32,270 bases of DNA from CALODP01 sp942492055 (GTDB lineage: Bacteria > Bacteroidota > Ignavibacteria > Ignavibacteriales > Melioribacteraceae): assembly GCA_942492055.1 (NCBI GenBank), contig CALODP010000024.1, positions 1 through 32,270 of the forward strand, read 5' to 3'. How positions within the stretch are numbered: position 1 is the stretch's first letter; each line of letters starts with the position of its first letter. The translations under genes were made by a program, and so were the position numbers. The notes under the pieces are model-generated. The model was not told the DNA's origin, searched no databases, and saw only the letters and a program-made list of their open reading frames with translations. This document shows, piece by piece, positions 1-7,882 of the stretch.

Positions 1-397
1 TTCCGAGAGCAAGAGAAATAATTACCTGCCTTATCAACAGAGCCAACAGAATAGCCAATAACGGCGGGACAATAGAAAGCCACCCGGGAATAACACGAAA
101 CTCCCCCTTAATTGTTGGGAGCTCCGGAGAATAAAAAGAATATCTTCCGGAATATTCCAAAGAAAACTTAGCATTCCTTTCCCCTCTATCGAAAATGCAC
201 TTGAGACTCTCCTTACTCCCGGATTCGGTAAAAAGTATAGTAATACTACCCAACGTATCGGGAATATTTTCCAGTGTTATTTCAAATGGAATATCGGTTA
301 ATGAGAACTCTGGCAGTTCAACCGATTGAGAATAGAAGGTCATGGTAGAAAGGAGAAAAAGCGCTATGAATAGTGATCCTCTTTTCAAAACAGTCAA
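1..397 (-). CDS. NhaC-family Na+/H+ antiporter, N-terminal part (runs off the left edge)
   Basis: The minus frame is open from about 397 to the window edge. It starts with a signal-peptide-like stretch (KRGSLFIALFLLSTM), followed by about 75 residues of a probable extracytoplasmic beta-rich domain (GSITILFTESGSKESLK). It then enters a hydrophobic stretch, GWLSIVPPLLAILLALLIRQ. In NhaC-type antiporters this W-L-S-hxPP-hhAIhLALhxRxV pattern is the first transmembrane helix, so a sodium/proton exchanger of the inner membrane is inferred. An in-frame stop lies just upstream of a TTG at 397. The start is either that TTG or the TTG at 388, which gives a cleaner signal peptide; the only nearby ATG (346) would delete the signal. 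Only about 130 residues are visible, so the family call is moderate. Confidence 0.62.
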   Translation of the reverse strand, partial: MTVLKRGSLFIALFLLSTMTFYSQSVELPEFSLTDIPFEITLENIPDTLGSITILFTESGSKESLKCIFDRGERNAKFSLEYSGRYSFYSPELPTIKGEFRVIPGWLSIVPPLLAILLALLIRQVIISLALG

Positions 398-492
398 TTA
401 TTTTATTGTCATAAACAATTAGCTTTCAATATACGGGAGTAAGTTTTTATTTTAAAGCGAAAATATTTTCTTTTTAGAAAAAGGTATCATTT

Positions 493-957
493 ATGAACAT
501 CTATTTTATCAGACACGGAATTGCTAATGATAATTTCAACGACAATTTAAGAGAACTATCTTCGGAAGGAAAAGAGATAATATTCGAATCGGCTAAGAAT
601 TGGAAATCTATGGGGATCAAATTCGATTACATTTTTTCATCGCCACTTATTCGCGCCAGACAAACTGCCGAACTGATTAAAACGGCTATGGAATATGACG
701 AAGAAATTATTAACGAACCTGCCCTTGCTCCCGGGAGCAGAACCGAGTCGATAATTACTCTTGCCAATTCCTTTCCCGAATCAGACATTGCTGTAGTAGG
801 ACACCAGCCTGATTTGGGAGAACATGTTTCATCAATGGTGTCAAACTCAGGAGTAAATATCAGATTCTCTCCAGGTACAATCTGTAGAGTAAGTTTTTTG
901 AATGGTGCCAGATACTCGGCTGGTTCGTTAGATTTGATATTGCCGGCTTTAAAATAA
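493..957 (+). CDS. sixA: SixA-like phosphohistidine phosphatase (histidine phosphatase superfamily)
   Basis: This is a 154-residue protein, the usual SixA length. It opens with the catalytic RHG motif (residues 7-9) and has the second conserved histidine in VGHQPDL (about residue 104). The arginines in SSPLIRARQTAE are typical of the superfamily. SixA enzymes remove phosphate from phosphohistidine, for example on phosphotransfer domains; the substrate here is not known. It is a single plus-strand gene between an antiporter gene and the convergent SRP RNA gene, which ends only 3 bp away. I saw no clear TAnnTTTG promoter upstream. A general small histidine phosphatase is the alternative. Confidence 0.85.
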   Translation: MNIYFIRHGIANDNFNDNLRELSSEGKEIIFESAKNWKSMGIKFDYIFSSPLIRARQTAELIKTAMEYDEEIINEPALAPGSRTESIITLANSFPESDIAVVGHQPDLGEHVSSMVSNSGVNIRFSPGTICRVSFLNGARYSAGSLDLILPALK

Positions 958-960
958 AAA

Positions 961-1055
961 TGCCAAGCTAACTAACTACACAAATTAAATACCGACCGTT
1001 GCTTCCTTCCGGACCTGGCGGAGTTGAGTAATAACCTGTTAGTTAGCGCTTGGCA
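961..1055 (-). ncRNA. ffs: Signal recognition particle RNA, small bacterial (4.5S) type
   Basis: The minus strand carries the SRP RNA apical core GCCAGGTCCGGAAGGAAGC (GGAAG tetraloop plus the internal-loop bases bound by Ffh). The ends pair as TGCCAAGC with GCTTGGCA, and CTAACTAAC pairs with GTTAGTTAG further in, so the 95 nt close into one long hairpin. It scaffolds Ffh and FtsY in co-translational targeting of membrane proteins. A TAACTTTG promoter lies about 18 bp upstream. The RNA's last stem is followed at once by TTTTTATTTT, which would serve as the U-tract of a terminator and lies inside the 3' end of the convergent sixA gene. Confidence 0.95.
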
Positions 1056-1072
1056 AACTTTTAACAAGACTG

Positions 1073-1080
1073 CAAAGTTA
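1073..1080 (-). promoter_or_regulatory. TAnnTTTG promoter (-7 element) of ffs
   Basis: Minus-strand TAACTTTG matches the Bacteroidota sigma-A -7 consensus TAnnTTTG exactly. It sits at the right distance for transcription to start near 1060-1068, just before the SRP RNA 5' end. The -33 element is weak (CTG rather than TTG). Confidence 0.75.
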
Positions 1081-1108
1081 GTTATTTTTCCCGAAATAAA
1101 AAACAGGA

Positions 1109-2227
1109 TTATCGAAAAAGTTGAGGTTTCACTTTTTCGTATTCTTTTTCCCAGTTTAAATCTTCCGAAGCCTTAAGAGCATTCGCTTTGAATTCTTCAA
1201 CCAACTTTGGATTATCTTGCAATACTTTTATCTTTTCTACTAATTTTCCCTTCTCTTCAAGATTAACCGCAAAGCCAACGTTATGGCTATCAACAATATC
1301 TTTCATCTGTGGCATATCACTGCATACAACCGGTAAACCTGCCATCAGATATTCGAACAATTTATTAGGCAAAGCATAGTAATAGCTGAGACTAAGATTT
1401 TCTATAACAGAAAGTCCGACATCAGCTCCGGCCGTATAATTTATCAATTTATCCTGAGAAATTGTCCCCATAAAATGGACCCGATCTTCGACACCTTCTT
1501 CTTGGCTTAACTTAATGAAGTTATCTTTCATAAAGCCATCACCCAGAACAACGAAAGAACATTTGGGGAGATCCTTCAAGGTTTTGATAATAACATCTAT
1601 TCCTCTTCCCTCAAGAATAACCCCTTGATACAAAAGAATCAAATGATCCTCGGGAATATTTAATTTCTTTCTGTAATCAACCGGCTCGGTGGCTCTTCTG
1701 AATGTAGGAAGATTCCTTAGAACAATTGTGTAAGTCAGCTTATAATATTGCTCGATGAAATTTGAATCCATCTTACCGGTAGTTGTAACAAGACTAACCT
1801 TTTTAATAAAATATCTTTCGATACAACGAATGACCGCTTGAATATATTTCTTATTTCTCAATCCGGCAACAAAAGGATAGAGCTCTCTACTGTTATAGAA
1901 AGATCTTTTTCTCTTTAGTTTCGCGACCATATATACAAAAGGTAATGTATAAACATCCTCAGCGCAAAAGACATCCGCCTTTGAATTCCAAAGCCTTTTA
2001 ACGAGAATTGAAATATATTTCGAATAATACTTTAGAGAAGAACCAGCCTTTTTCAATCTGTAAACGCTTGTCTCCCCTTTTATAGTCTTGAAGTTCGGAG
2101 TTGTCCAATCGAAAGAAACAACTTCAACCCCAAGTCCATCCTCCTTAAAAGAACGAGTAAGATTGGCAACCCTCGTATCATTAAAAGCGTTGCCAAGATA
2201 TGCGATAAAAACCGATTTATAATTCAT
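1109..2227 (-). CDS. GT4-family glycosyltransferase (GT-B fold)
   Basis: This 372-residue protein has two Rossmann-like halves. The N-terminal half is the acceptor side and contains a short AEDVYTLP motif. The C-terminal half has the nucleotide-sugar site: YQGVILEGRGID (about 200-211), FVVLGDGFMKDNF (about 225-237), VHFMGTISQDKLINY, and the donor-binding PNKLFEYLMAGLPVV with Glu292. It is expected to move a sugar from a nucleotide donor onto a cell-surface glycan or lipid at the cytoplasmic face. It follows the acyltransferase-like gene by 29 bp, so the two are probably co-transcribed. Donor and acceptor cannot be told from sequence. Confidence 0.85.
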   Translation of the reverse strand: MNYKSVFIAYLGNAFNDTRVANLTRSFKEDGLGVEVVSFDWTTPNFKTIKGETSVYRLKKAGSSLKYYSKYISILVKRLWNSKADVFCAEDVYTLPFVYMVAKLKRKRSFYNSRELYPFVAGLRNKKYIQAVIRCIERYFIKKVSLVTTTGKMDSNFIEQYYKLTYTIVLRNLPTFRRATEPVDYRKKLNIPEDHLILLYQGVILEGRGIDVIIKTLKDLPKCSFVVLGDGFMKDNFIKLSQEEGVEDRVHFMGTISQDKLINYTAGADVGLSVIENLSLSYYYALPNKLFEYLMAGLPVVCSDMPQMKDIVDSHNVGFAVNLEEKGKLVEKIKVLQDNPKLVEEFKANALKASEDLNWEKEYEKVKPQLFR

Positions 2228-2256
2228 GTTTTATGAAATTTTCCCAATAACTATAT

Positions 2257-3222
2257 CTATAACTTTATACTAAGCGTATTTCTCATTACCGTCTTAGCGT
2301 CGAATTTCTCCTTAAACTCAATTAAACTCATGCTAGGAGTCATAGGATTATCTGCCTTGGTATCTTGAGAAACGCCTATATCCACGTAACCGTATCCCAT
2401 CTCAGTAGAGTATTTCATCACTTCGTACATAACTCTTTGAATCGGTTTCAAATGATGATATTCATAGCGAAGCATGTTGTAGAAACATAGGGCGCAAGTA
2501 TCATTTACAAAAAACATCGAAGATCCTGCAATCGGCTCATCTTTATAGTAAACCATAAAAAGCTTCAGATTGTCTGGCAACAATTCCGTCAGCTTAATCA
2601 AATCATCATAACTATGCGTTGGTTTTACATTATGGCGAGCTTTATTCTCCATTAAAATCGGGTAGAATTCGTCATAACGTTCGTTTATCTCTACTCTAAT
2701 ATCGGGATTTCGTAATGACTTTCTTACGTCCCTTCTGGTTGTAGGAGCTAATCTCGCGATAATATCTCTATCTTTATCCAACTTAATTGCGCTTGAGATG
2801 TAATGGAGACTATAATTAAAACCTTGCCACAACATTGCGAAATCAAGATTTTGATTCGGATATTTTTCGTAAACTACTGGAGCTGCGGTAAGTTCTAATT
2901 CCTTGAATCCTCTTTCTTTGCTGTAATCCACAAGTGTGAAAACTATCTCCATAGCTTTATCGAATTTGATATCGGAAGTTACAATAGATCCGTAACTCGC
3001 TCCGATAGGAGATTCGAATTTATTACCATTTAAAATAGATCCGGGAAGAAGAGCTGCTATTCTGTCATGCTCATCCAAAAAGATGAGATGATTAAAATTA
3101 AATTTCCCGGGAGTATGATAATCGAAAAATTTTTGCAAATGAAACATTGTTCCGTTATTCGATTCACGAACAAACGCGTCCCATTTCTCTTTCCATTCTT
3201 CTGTATATTCTATTATTCTCAT
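2257..3222 (-). CDS. FemAB-like / GNAT-fold acyltransferase
   Basis: The protein has 321 residues and no signal peptide. The region RLAPTTRRDVRKSLRNPDI followed by a GNAT-like half (LFMVYYKDEPIAGSSMFFV, then YVDIGVSQ near the C-terminus) is the layout of the Acetyltransf_6/FemAB group. These proteins carry two GNAT domains and add amino acids or acyl groups to peptidoglycan or glycans. It is the first gene of a likely two-gene unit with the downstream GT4 glycosyltransferase, which suggests modification of a surface polysaccharide. The exact substrate is unknown. Confidence 0.65.
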   Translation of the reverse strand: MRIIEYTEEWKEKWDAFVRESNNGTMFHLQKFFDYHTPGKFNFNHLIFLDEHDRIAALLPGSILNGNKFESPIGASYGSIVTSDIKFDKAMEIVFTLVDYSKERGFKELELTAAPVVYEKYPNQNLDFAMLWQGFNYSLHYISSAIKLDKDRDIIARLAPTTRRDVRKSLRNPDIRVEINERYDEFYPILMENKARHNVKPTHSYDDLIKLTELLPDNLKLFMVYYKDEPIAGSSMFFVNDTCALCFYNMLRYEYHHLKPIQRVMYEVMKYSTEMGYGYVDIGVSQDTKADNPMTPSMSLIEFKEKFDAKTVMRNTLSIKL

Positions 3223-3251
3223 AACTTAGTATTGAATTTATTTTATAATTT

Positions 3252-3277
3252 GTGAATAACCTGTTTCCAGGCTTCAC
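3252..3277 (-). terminator. Possible terminator hairpin after the PorV/PorQ operon
   Basis: GTGAA and CCTG arms pair with CAGG and TTCAC around a GAAA loop on the minus strand, with a small internal bulge. An A/T-rich stretch without a clean T-run follows. It lies 15 bp past the stop of the 3292-4194 gene. Confidence 0.4.
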
Positions 3278-3291
3278 GTGAAATTGATCTA

Positions 3292-4194
3292 TTATAAGAA
3301 AGAATACATAATAGAAATAACGTGAGAGTCTCCCAAATTGTAATCCATAGGAGAATAGGCGTAATCAAAATTTACATTCCCCCACTTGATTCCAAAACCT
3401 GTCGAAAGTCCTCTTGCCTCATACCCGGTAACATATCCGAGTCTGACAGCCAACAGATTATCGTAATAAACTTCGCCACCCAAATGTAAGTGAGAATCAT
3501 CTGTATCCAAATACTTTTGGAAGCCACCTATTACGGTAACAATAGACTTAATTCCTCTCACTTCCATATCGTAACCGGCACCAAGTCTTAAATCTTTTGG
3601 AAGCTCTGTTTTTTCTGTTCTTAATTCATCCATAGTTCCGACATTTCTCAAAGAAGCGGAAACATCAAGATTATCATAAATATTTTTATAACTAACCCCG
3701 AAATCAAAACCGAATCCGGTTGCTTCATCTGTCAAATAACCTTCGTAAAGATATTTAACGGTTGTACCAAAAGAGATATTTTCAGTCAAAAAGAATCCGG
3801 TGGAAATAGAGCCGTAAAAATAATTCACATCAAATTTCGACAAAGCCTCCCCCGGTTTGGTTCTTAACTCCAATCCGTCAATAGATGTGGTATTGATACC
3901 AACAGCAAAAGGCAATCCGATAAAATTAAACTTGGCTCCCAATAATTCGGTAGCCGCGTCTTGCAGAAGCTGCATATGTGTAAATGCCAATTGACTAGTT
4001 TCGTTTCCGGCCAATAATGCGGGGTTATAATTCAAAGCGGTAACATCATTATTTTTTACAATACCGAAATCACTCATCGCGATGTTTCTGGCGCCAAATC
4101 CGTTCTTCAAAAACGATAGTCCGCTTTTACCCGCAGACTGCGCAAAGCTTATTGTTGTAATTGTAAGTAATAGTAATACGAATATTTTTTTCAT
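3292..4194 (-). CDS. PorV/PorQ-family outer-membrane beta-barrel protein
   Basis: This 300-residue protein has a signal peptide (MKKIFVLLLLTITTISFAQ). The opening GKSGLSFLKNGFGARNIAMSDFG, then NNDVTALNYNPA, is the PorV/PorQ signature, in which a GARxxAMG-like turn precedes an N-P-A motif. The remainder is alternating aromatic strands ending in YSFL, as expected for a FadL-like barrel. In type IX secretion PorV carries substrates from the translocon to the attachment complex, while other family members have unknown roles. It is the last gene of the 7626-3292 operon, 17 bp behind a paralogue. It may be the barrel partner of the sorted protein encoded upstream. Confidence 0.8.
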   Translation of the reverse strand: MKKIFVLLLLTITTISFAQSAGKSGLSFLKNGFGARNIAMSDFGIVKNNDVTALNYNPALLAGNETSQLAFTHMQLLQDAATELLGAKFNFIGLPFAVGINTTSIDGLELRTKPGEALSKFDVNYFYGSISTGFFLTENISFGTTVKYLYEGYLTDEATGFGFDFGVSYKNIYDNLDVSASLRNVGTMDELRTEKTELPKDLRLGAGYDMEVRGIKSIVTVIGGFQKYLDTDDSHLHLGGEVYYDNLLAVRLGYVTGYEARGLSTGFGIKWGNVNFDYAYSPMDYNLGDSHVISIMYSFL

Positions 4195-4210
4195 AACAAT
4201 AATATCTCAA

Positions 4211-5218
4211 TTAGAAATTAATATTTACACCGACGATATGTTGATCTTGGTTTGAATATGGTTCAATAACAAAAGCGTAATCAACACCGACCCAGTAATT
4301 ATTCAACTTGTAAAAATAAGAAAATCCGAACGAAGGTCTAACAGGGAAATCGGTATTTTCCAAATTAAAGTTGTTTATTCCACCTCTTACGAAAAGATGT
4401 TCAATTATATTATACTCGGCACCGAAGCGAAGAAGGTTTGTTCCGGCATTGCTTTTTTCCATTTCGGCGGAAAGCAAAAGATTCGGATCGGTGAGTTTAT
4501 AAGATAAACCTATCTTTATGAGAGTCGGAAATTCTTCGTCTATTTGAATTCCATCCTGCAAGTAACGCTTTGTTGTATCCCATTTATATTTGCTAAGAAG
4601 ATCAACTAACATTGCGGACAAATGACAATTTTCGTTGAAAGAATAGATCGCTCCTATATCAATACCGAAAGTAGTTGAAGAAATATCTTTATACAATTTT
4701 GCGTAATAAAACTTAGCGTTTAATCCCAAAGCGAATTTTTCTGAAAACTTATTCGCAAGCCCCAAGAATATTTGATTTTCCGTTGGGGAAAGATCGCCGG
4801 TAACCATACCGGAACTGTTTCTCTCTTTGAAGTTATCCACTCCTGAATTGATAATACCGATACTCAATCCGGCAATCGATCTTGGTTTTGTTCTTGCGGT
4901 ACCATCACGATTAACCATTCCCATTGGAAAATTGGTTGTAAAATTCAGAAAGTTCAGATGTCTGTCTAATGACAAAAACGAATAAGAAGTCTGAGCTGAA
5001 TTCCCTTTTTGAAAAACACTCAAAGCAGGATTGTAATATGCTACAAGGTTTCCTTCTGTTACCGCGGACATTGCGTTTCCCATTCCCATTCCGCGGGCAC
5101 CGAAGCCCATTCGTGAAAAAGCCCCCGGTTTTCCGGCCATTTCCGTAAAGCCTGTTTGGGAATATAATAATGTAGCAGTCGTTAGTAACAGAGCTATAAT
5201 TATTTTCAAAGATTTCAT
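4211..5218 (-). CDS. PorV/PorQ-family outer-membrane protein, paralogue of the downstream gene
   Basis: The protein has 335 residues and a signal peptide ending near LLYSQ. Residues 27-62 (GKPGAFSRMGFGARGMGMG, then EGNLVAYYNPA) give the family signature more completely than in the neighbouring paralogue. A barrel-like series of strands follows, with a C-terminal aromatic end (VGVNINF). It sits 25 bp downstream of the Asp-box protein gene and 17 bp upstream of the second PorV/PorQ gene. Such pairs are common in FCB genomes beside cell-surface proteins. Which of the two acts as the type IX shuttle, if either, cannot be told. Confidence 0.83.
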   Translation of the reverse strand: MKSLKIIIALLLTTATLLYSQTGFTEMAGKPGAFSRMGFGARGMGMGNAMSAVTEGNLVAYYNPALSVFQKGNSAQTSYSFLSLDRHLNFLNFTTNFPMGMVNRDGTARTKPRSIAGLSIGIINSGVDNFKERNSSGMVTGDLSPTENQIFLGLANKFSEKFALGLNAKFYYAKLYKDISSTTFGIDIGAIYSFNENCHLSAMLVDLLSKYKWDTTKRYLQDGIQIDEEFPTLIKIGLSYKLTDPNLLLSAEMEKSNAGTNLLRFGAEYNIIEHLFVRGGINNFNLENTDFPVRPSFGFSYFYKLNNYWVGVDYAFVIEPYSNQDQHIVGVNINF

Positions 5219-5242
5219 CTATTAAAATTCCGTATTATTATT

Positions 5243-6808
5243 TTACTTTAAGACCATGATTTTACCGAACATCGGATCACCGTAATCCAGATCAACCCGA
5301 TAGAAATAGACACCGTTCGCGACCAAATTACCGTTGTCATCACGTCCGTCCCATTCTTCGGTTTGATTTCTTATTCCAATCTTCTGCACATTTTGAATTA
5401 GTGTTCTCACTAGGTTCATCCCGAAATCAAAAATTCTGATTGTTACTTCGGAGCTTCCTCTTGTTGTCGGATAGAGAATCGATATTTCTTCATTGTTCGG
5501 TGAAAACGGATTTGGAAAAGCGTATGACCCGGAACTCTTTTCAGCGGCATAATAAACTTTCCATGTACCGTCCCAAATTTCATTATCGGTTTCGGTAAGT
5601 TTTGCCAGCCCTTTATTGGAGCCTAACCAAACATCGGTTGTATTATCGGCTACTCTTTTTGCCCCTACGGAATAGAAGATTGGAGTCTTGATCGATACAT
5701 CATACTCTGCGTCCCTTATAACAGGAGCGACAATCCATGTCTTCCCGTCATCGAAGCTTCTGAATACACCGTTATCCGTAGGAACCATAACGTGTGACTC
5801 GGAATTATCAAAATACTTGAATCCGAAATTGTGAGCTCTCTCTCCTATCAAAAATGTTTCCCAGGTCTTTCCGCTATCCGCGGAGGCACTTACCCCATAT
5901 TGCTCGCTAGGATCATCTGCCTTCCATGTGGAAGCCCATATTACATCTTTTATTTTATCATACCCCAAAGCGGTTACGAAATTTCCGCTAATAGGTTTTT
6001 CCTGATTCTTTCTTGTAAACTTAACCCAACTCTTTCCGTTATCCGTTGATTTATTAATACCACCGGCTGTTCCTACATATATCGTTGAGTCGTCAATACC
6101 TATTACAGAGAAAACTCTATGATTCAAATAATTTTCCGTACCGAATTTTCCGGCAACCGGTTGTAAAGAAAATTTCAAAGTATCTTCGGGTGAAATTGAA
6201 TCCAAATTGTCTGGAGGTAGAACAACTCGTTTCCAGGTCTCCCCGTTATCATTGGACTTTCTCAATCCACCGGCAAATGAGGCAATCCAGACAGTGTTCT
6301 TGGTAAATGCGATATCATAAGTGATATTATTCTGTCTAACGGTTACCGGTAGAGCGCGAATTCTGTTCTCACCGTATATTACTATCGAATCCCCCGGATC
6401 ATCAACCGGCTGCTCAAGCTTCGTCCATGTTTCCCCGTTATCGATTGAGTATCGAAAACCTGTCCCAATCGGAACGCTGTTCCCGTCATTGGTTTCACTA
6501 CCGCCGGTACTGGTCCAAATAACCCCGTTGTCATTCGCAACCGCGATAATCCCCTGCGAACCGAAACTTTCCGATCCGTAATAATTATACCAGTTCTCTC
6601 CGTTATCTACAGATTTACTTAGCCCTTTTGAGGTTCCTAGCCAGATTGTTTCGTTGGCAACAACAATATCCAAAATCGAATTACTCTTTGGTGTTGAATC
6701 GTTTACCTTATCTGTACTTGCACCTTTTCGTAAACTATATTTTATCGGAGCCTGGGCAAAGAGACATCCGACTGACAAAAATAATATGATAGTTATAATC
6801 TTTTTCAT
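5243..6808 (-). CDS. Secreted Asp-box (sialidase-like) beta-propeller protein with C-terminal sorting/FlgD-like domain
   Basis: This 521-residue protein has a signal peptide (IILFLSVGCLFAQ). At least six Asp-box motifs are spaced through the body: SVDNGENW, SIDNGETW, SNDNGETW, STDNGKSW, SADSGKTW and SFDDGKTW. They are the hairpins of a propeller like those of sialidases and photosystem assembly factors; no sialidase catalytic residues are evident. The last ~95 residues (YAFPNPFSPN, then EWDGRDDNGNLVANGVYFYR, ending GKIMVLK) match the FlgD-like/type IX C-terminal sorting domain used for surface export. It is followed by two PorV/PorQ genes and preceded by a lipoprotein gene. It is probably a surface-exposed binding or structural protein. 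Confidence 0.8.
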   Translation of the reverse strand: MKKIITIILFLSVGCLFAQAPIKYSLRKGASTDKVNDSTPKSNSILDIVVANETIWLGTSKGLSKSVDNGENWYNYYGSESFGSQGIIAVANDNGVIWTSTGGSETNDGNSVPIGTGFRYSIDNGETWTKLEQPVDDPGDSIVIYGENRIRALPVTVRQNNITYDIAFTKNTVWIASFAGGLRKSNDNGETWKRVVLPPDNLDSISPEDTLKFSLQPVAGKFGTENYLNHRVFSVIGIDDSTIYVGTAGGINKSTDNGKSWVKFTRKNQEKPISGNFVTALGYDKIKDVIWASTWKADDPSEQYGVSASADSGKTWETFLIGERAHNFGFKYFDNSESHVMVPTDNGVFRSFDDGKTWIVAPVIRDAEYDVSIKTPIFYSVGAKRVADNTTDVWLGSNKGLAKLTETDNEIWDGTWKVYYAAEKSSGSYAFPNPFSPNNEEISILYPTTRGSSEVTIRIFDFGMNLVRTLIQNVQKIGIRNQTEEWDGRDDNGNLVANGVYFYRVDLDYGDPMFGKIMVLK

Positions 6809-6813
6809 AGTCT

Positions 6814-7626
6814 TTATAGTATGTGAATATAATGAGAAACAATTTTGCTTAAAGAATCACTACGATCACTAGCCTGAAAATCGAAACGATATTTTCCCTT
6901 ATCGTTCTGTGGCGTAATTTGTATTACCAACGAATATATACCGTCGTTTGCCACTTCATCCCCGTGTAGAGTTTTATCCCCGTCATCAAATAATGCAAAT
7001 GGAATATTGTTTGAAGTTCCGTCCGGTTTTGTCATCGTAAAGTATACCGTCTTGATATCAGACAAACCGTTTATGTCACTAACTTCAACTCGTAAAGGAA
7101 TAATCGATTTAGGATCTTGAACTATTACCGTATCAGGAACCATAACCTTTTCAATGACAGGAGCTTGATTCGGGAAGATCTTATTGATTGCAAATTGCTT
7201 AACACCGATCTTTTTTGCGTCATCCCGTGATGAATTAACATAATACTCAACAACATATTCCCCGTTAGGAATACTGTTATCATCCAACACTATCTTAGCA
7301 GTATAAATATTATCCGTTGCAGACTTATCTCCGCTATATTGTTCACTCCCGTCGTTGAACAAAGCCTTTTCCTTAGCTAAGGTATAAGTTTCGTCTTTCA
7401 ATCCGATATTGCAATAAACGCTTTTAATGCCTTCCGTATCCTTGAATTCCAATGAAGTAATGAATTCGCTACTCTGATCTTCGGTATAGTCGACAGATTC
7501 CGGAAGAGTAATTTCCGTCAGAAGAATCTCATTTACATCATTCTCAATAACTTCATTCGGGATATCATCACAGGCTAAAAAAGCAAACGAGAGCAAAGCC
7601 GGCATGAGTATCTTTCGTACATTCAT
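6814..7626 (-). CDS. Lipoprotein with tandem Ig-like domains
   Basis: The 270-residue protein starts with a lipoprotein signal (MNVRKILMPALLSFAFLAC; lipobox cysteine at 19, followed by DD). Two similar ~110-residue halves follow. Both contain a DxxGIKSVY/DINGLSDIKTVYF strand and a calcium-binding-like DGDKTLHGDEVANDGIY or NDGSEQYSGDKSATDNIY turn (cadherin/choice-of-anchor type). This internal repeat suggests a surface adhesin or structural protein. It is the first gene of the surface operon, with its stop 5 bp from the start of the Asp-box gene. A possible leader RNA lies just upstream. Confidence 0.72.
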   Translation of the reverse strand: MNVRKILMPALLSFAFLACDDIPNEVIENDVNEILLTEITLPESVDYTEDQSSEFITSLEFKDTEGIKSVYCNIGLKDETYTLAKEKALFNDGSEQYSGDKSATDNIYTAKIVLDDNSIPNGEYVVEYYVNSSRDDAKKIGVKQFAINKIFPNQAPVIEKVMVPDTVIVQDPKSIIPLRVEVSDINGLSDIKTVYFTMTKPDGTSNNIPFALFDDGDKTLHGDEVANDGIYSLVIQITPQNDKGKYRFDFQASDRSDSLSKIVSHYIHIL

Positions 7627-7655
7627 CTAATTACCTTGTAATAATAATAGAATAA

Positions 7656-7740
7656 TAAAAAGGGGAACTGCATTTTGCCGATAGGTAGAATGAGGGCAAA
7701 AAAAATGGGAAAAACCATAGAGAAACAGTTCCGCAAAAAA
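7656..7740 (-). ncRNA. Candidate structured leader/attenuator or small RNA upstream of the surface operon
   Basis: On the minus strand GCGGAACTG (7734-7726) pairs with CAGTTCC (7670-7664), closing a structure that holds TTTTGCC (7701-7695) paired with GGCAAAA (7679-7673) and a smaller ATGG/CCAT hairpin. The closing stem is followed directly by CC and TTTTTT, as in an intrinsic terminator. A TATTTTTG element lies just upstream. This could be a three-way-junction RNA ending in a terminator 30 bp before the lipoprotein gene, or simply the terminator of the upstream protease operon. No known RNA family is recognised. Confidence 0.4.
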
Positions 7741-7746
7741 TAACCT

Positions 7747-7754
7747 CAAAAATA
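7747..7754 (-). promoter_or_regulatory. Possible TAnnTTTG promoter for the surface operon or leader RNA
   Basis: Minus-strand TATTTTTG fits the -7 consensus and would start transcription near 7735-7742, at the 5' side of the closing stem described above. No convincing TTG lies 17-23 bp upstream, so support is limited. Confidence 0.4.
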
Positions 7755-7882
7755 TTTAGGTGAATCTGAAAACTGTAGCAATTTCTCTATAAACTTTCCC
7801 ATATCTTTTTCTAAAAGTTAGCCAAGAACACAATATTTGTCAAGTCAAATGATTTAAATCTCCACGAACAATCCCCGTCTCA

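Noticed and set aside
5831..6581. Plus-strand ORFs opposite the Asp-box protein
   Set aside because: Short antisense frames without signals, covered by a strongly supported minus-strand gene.
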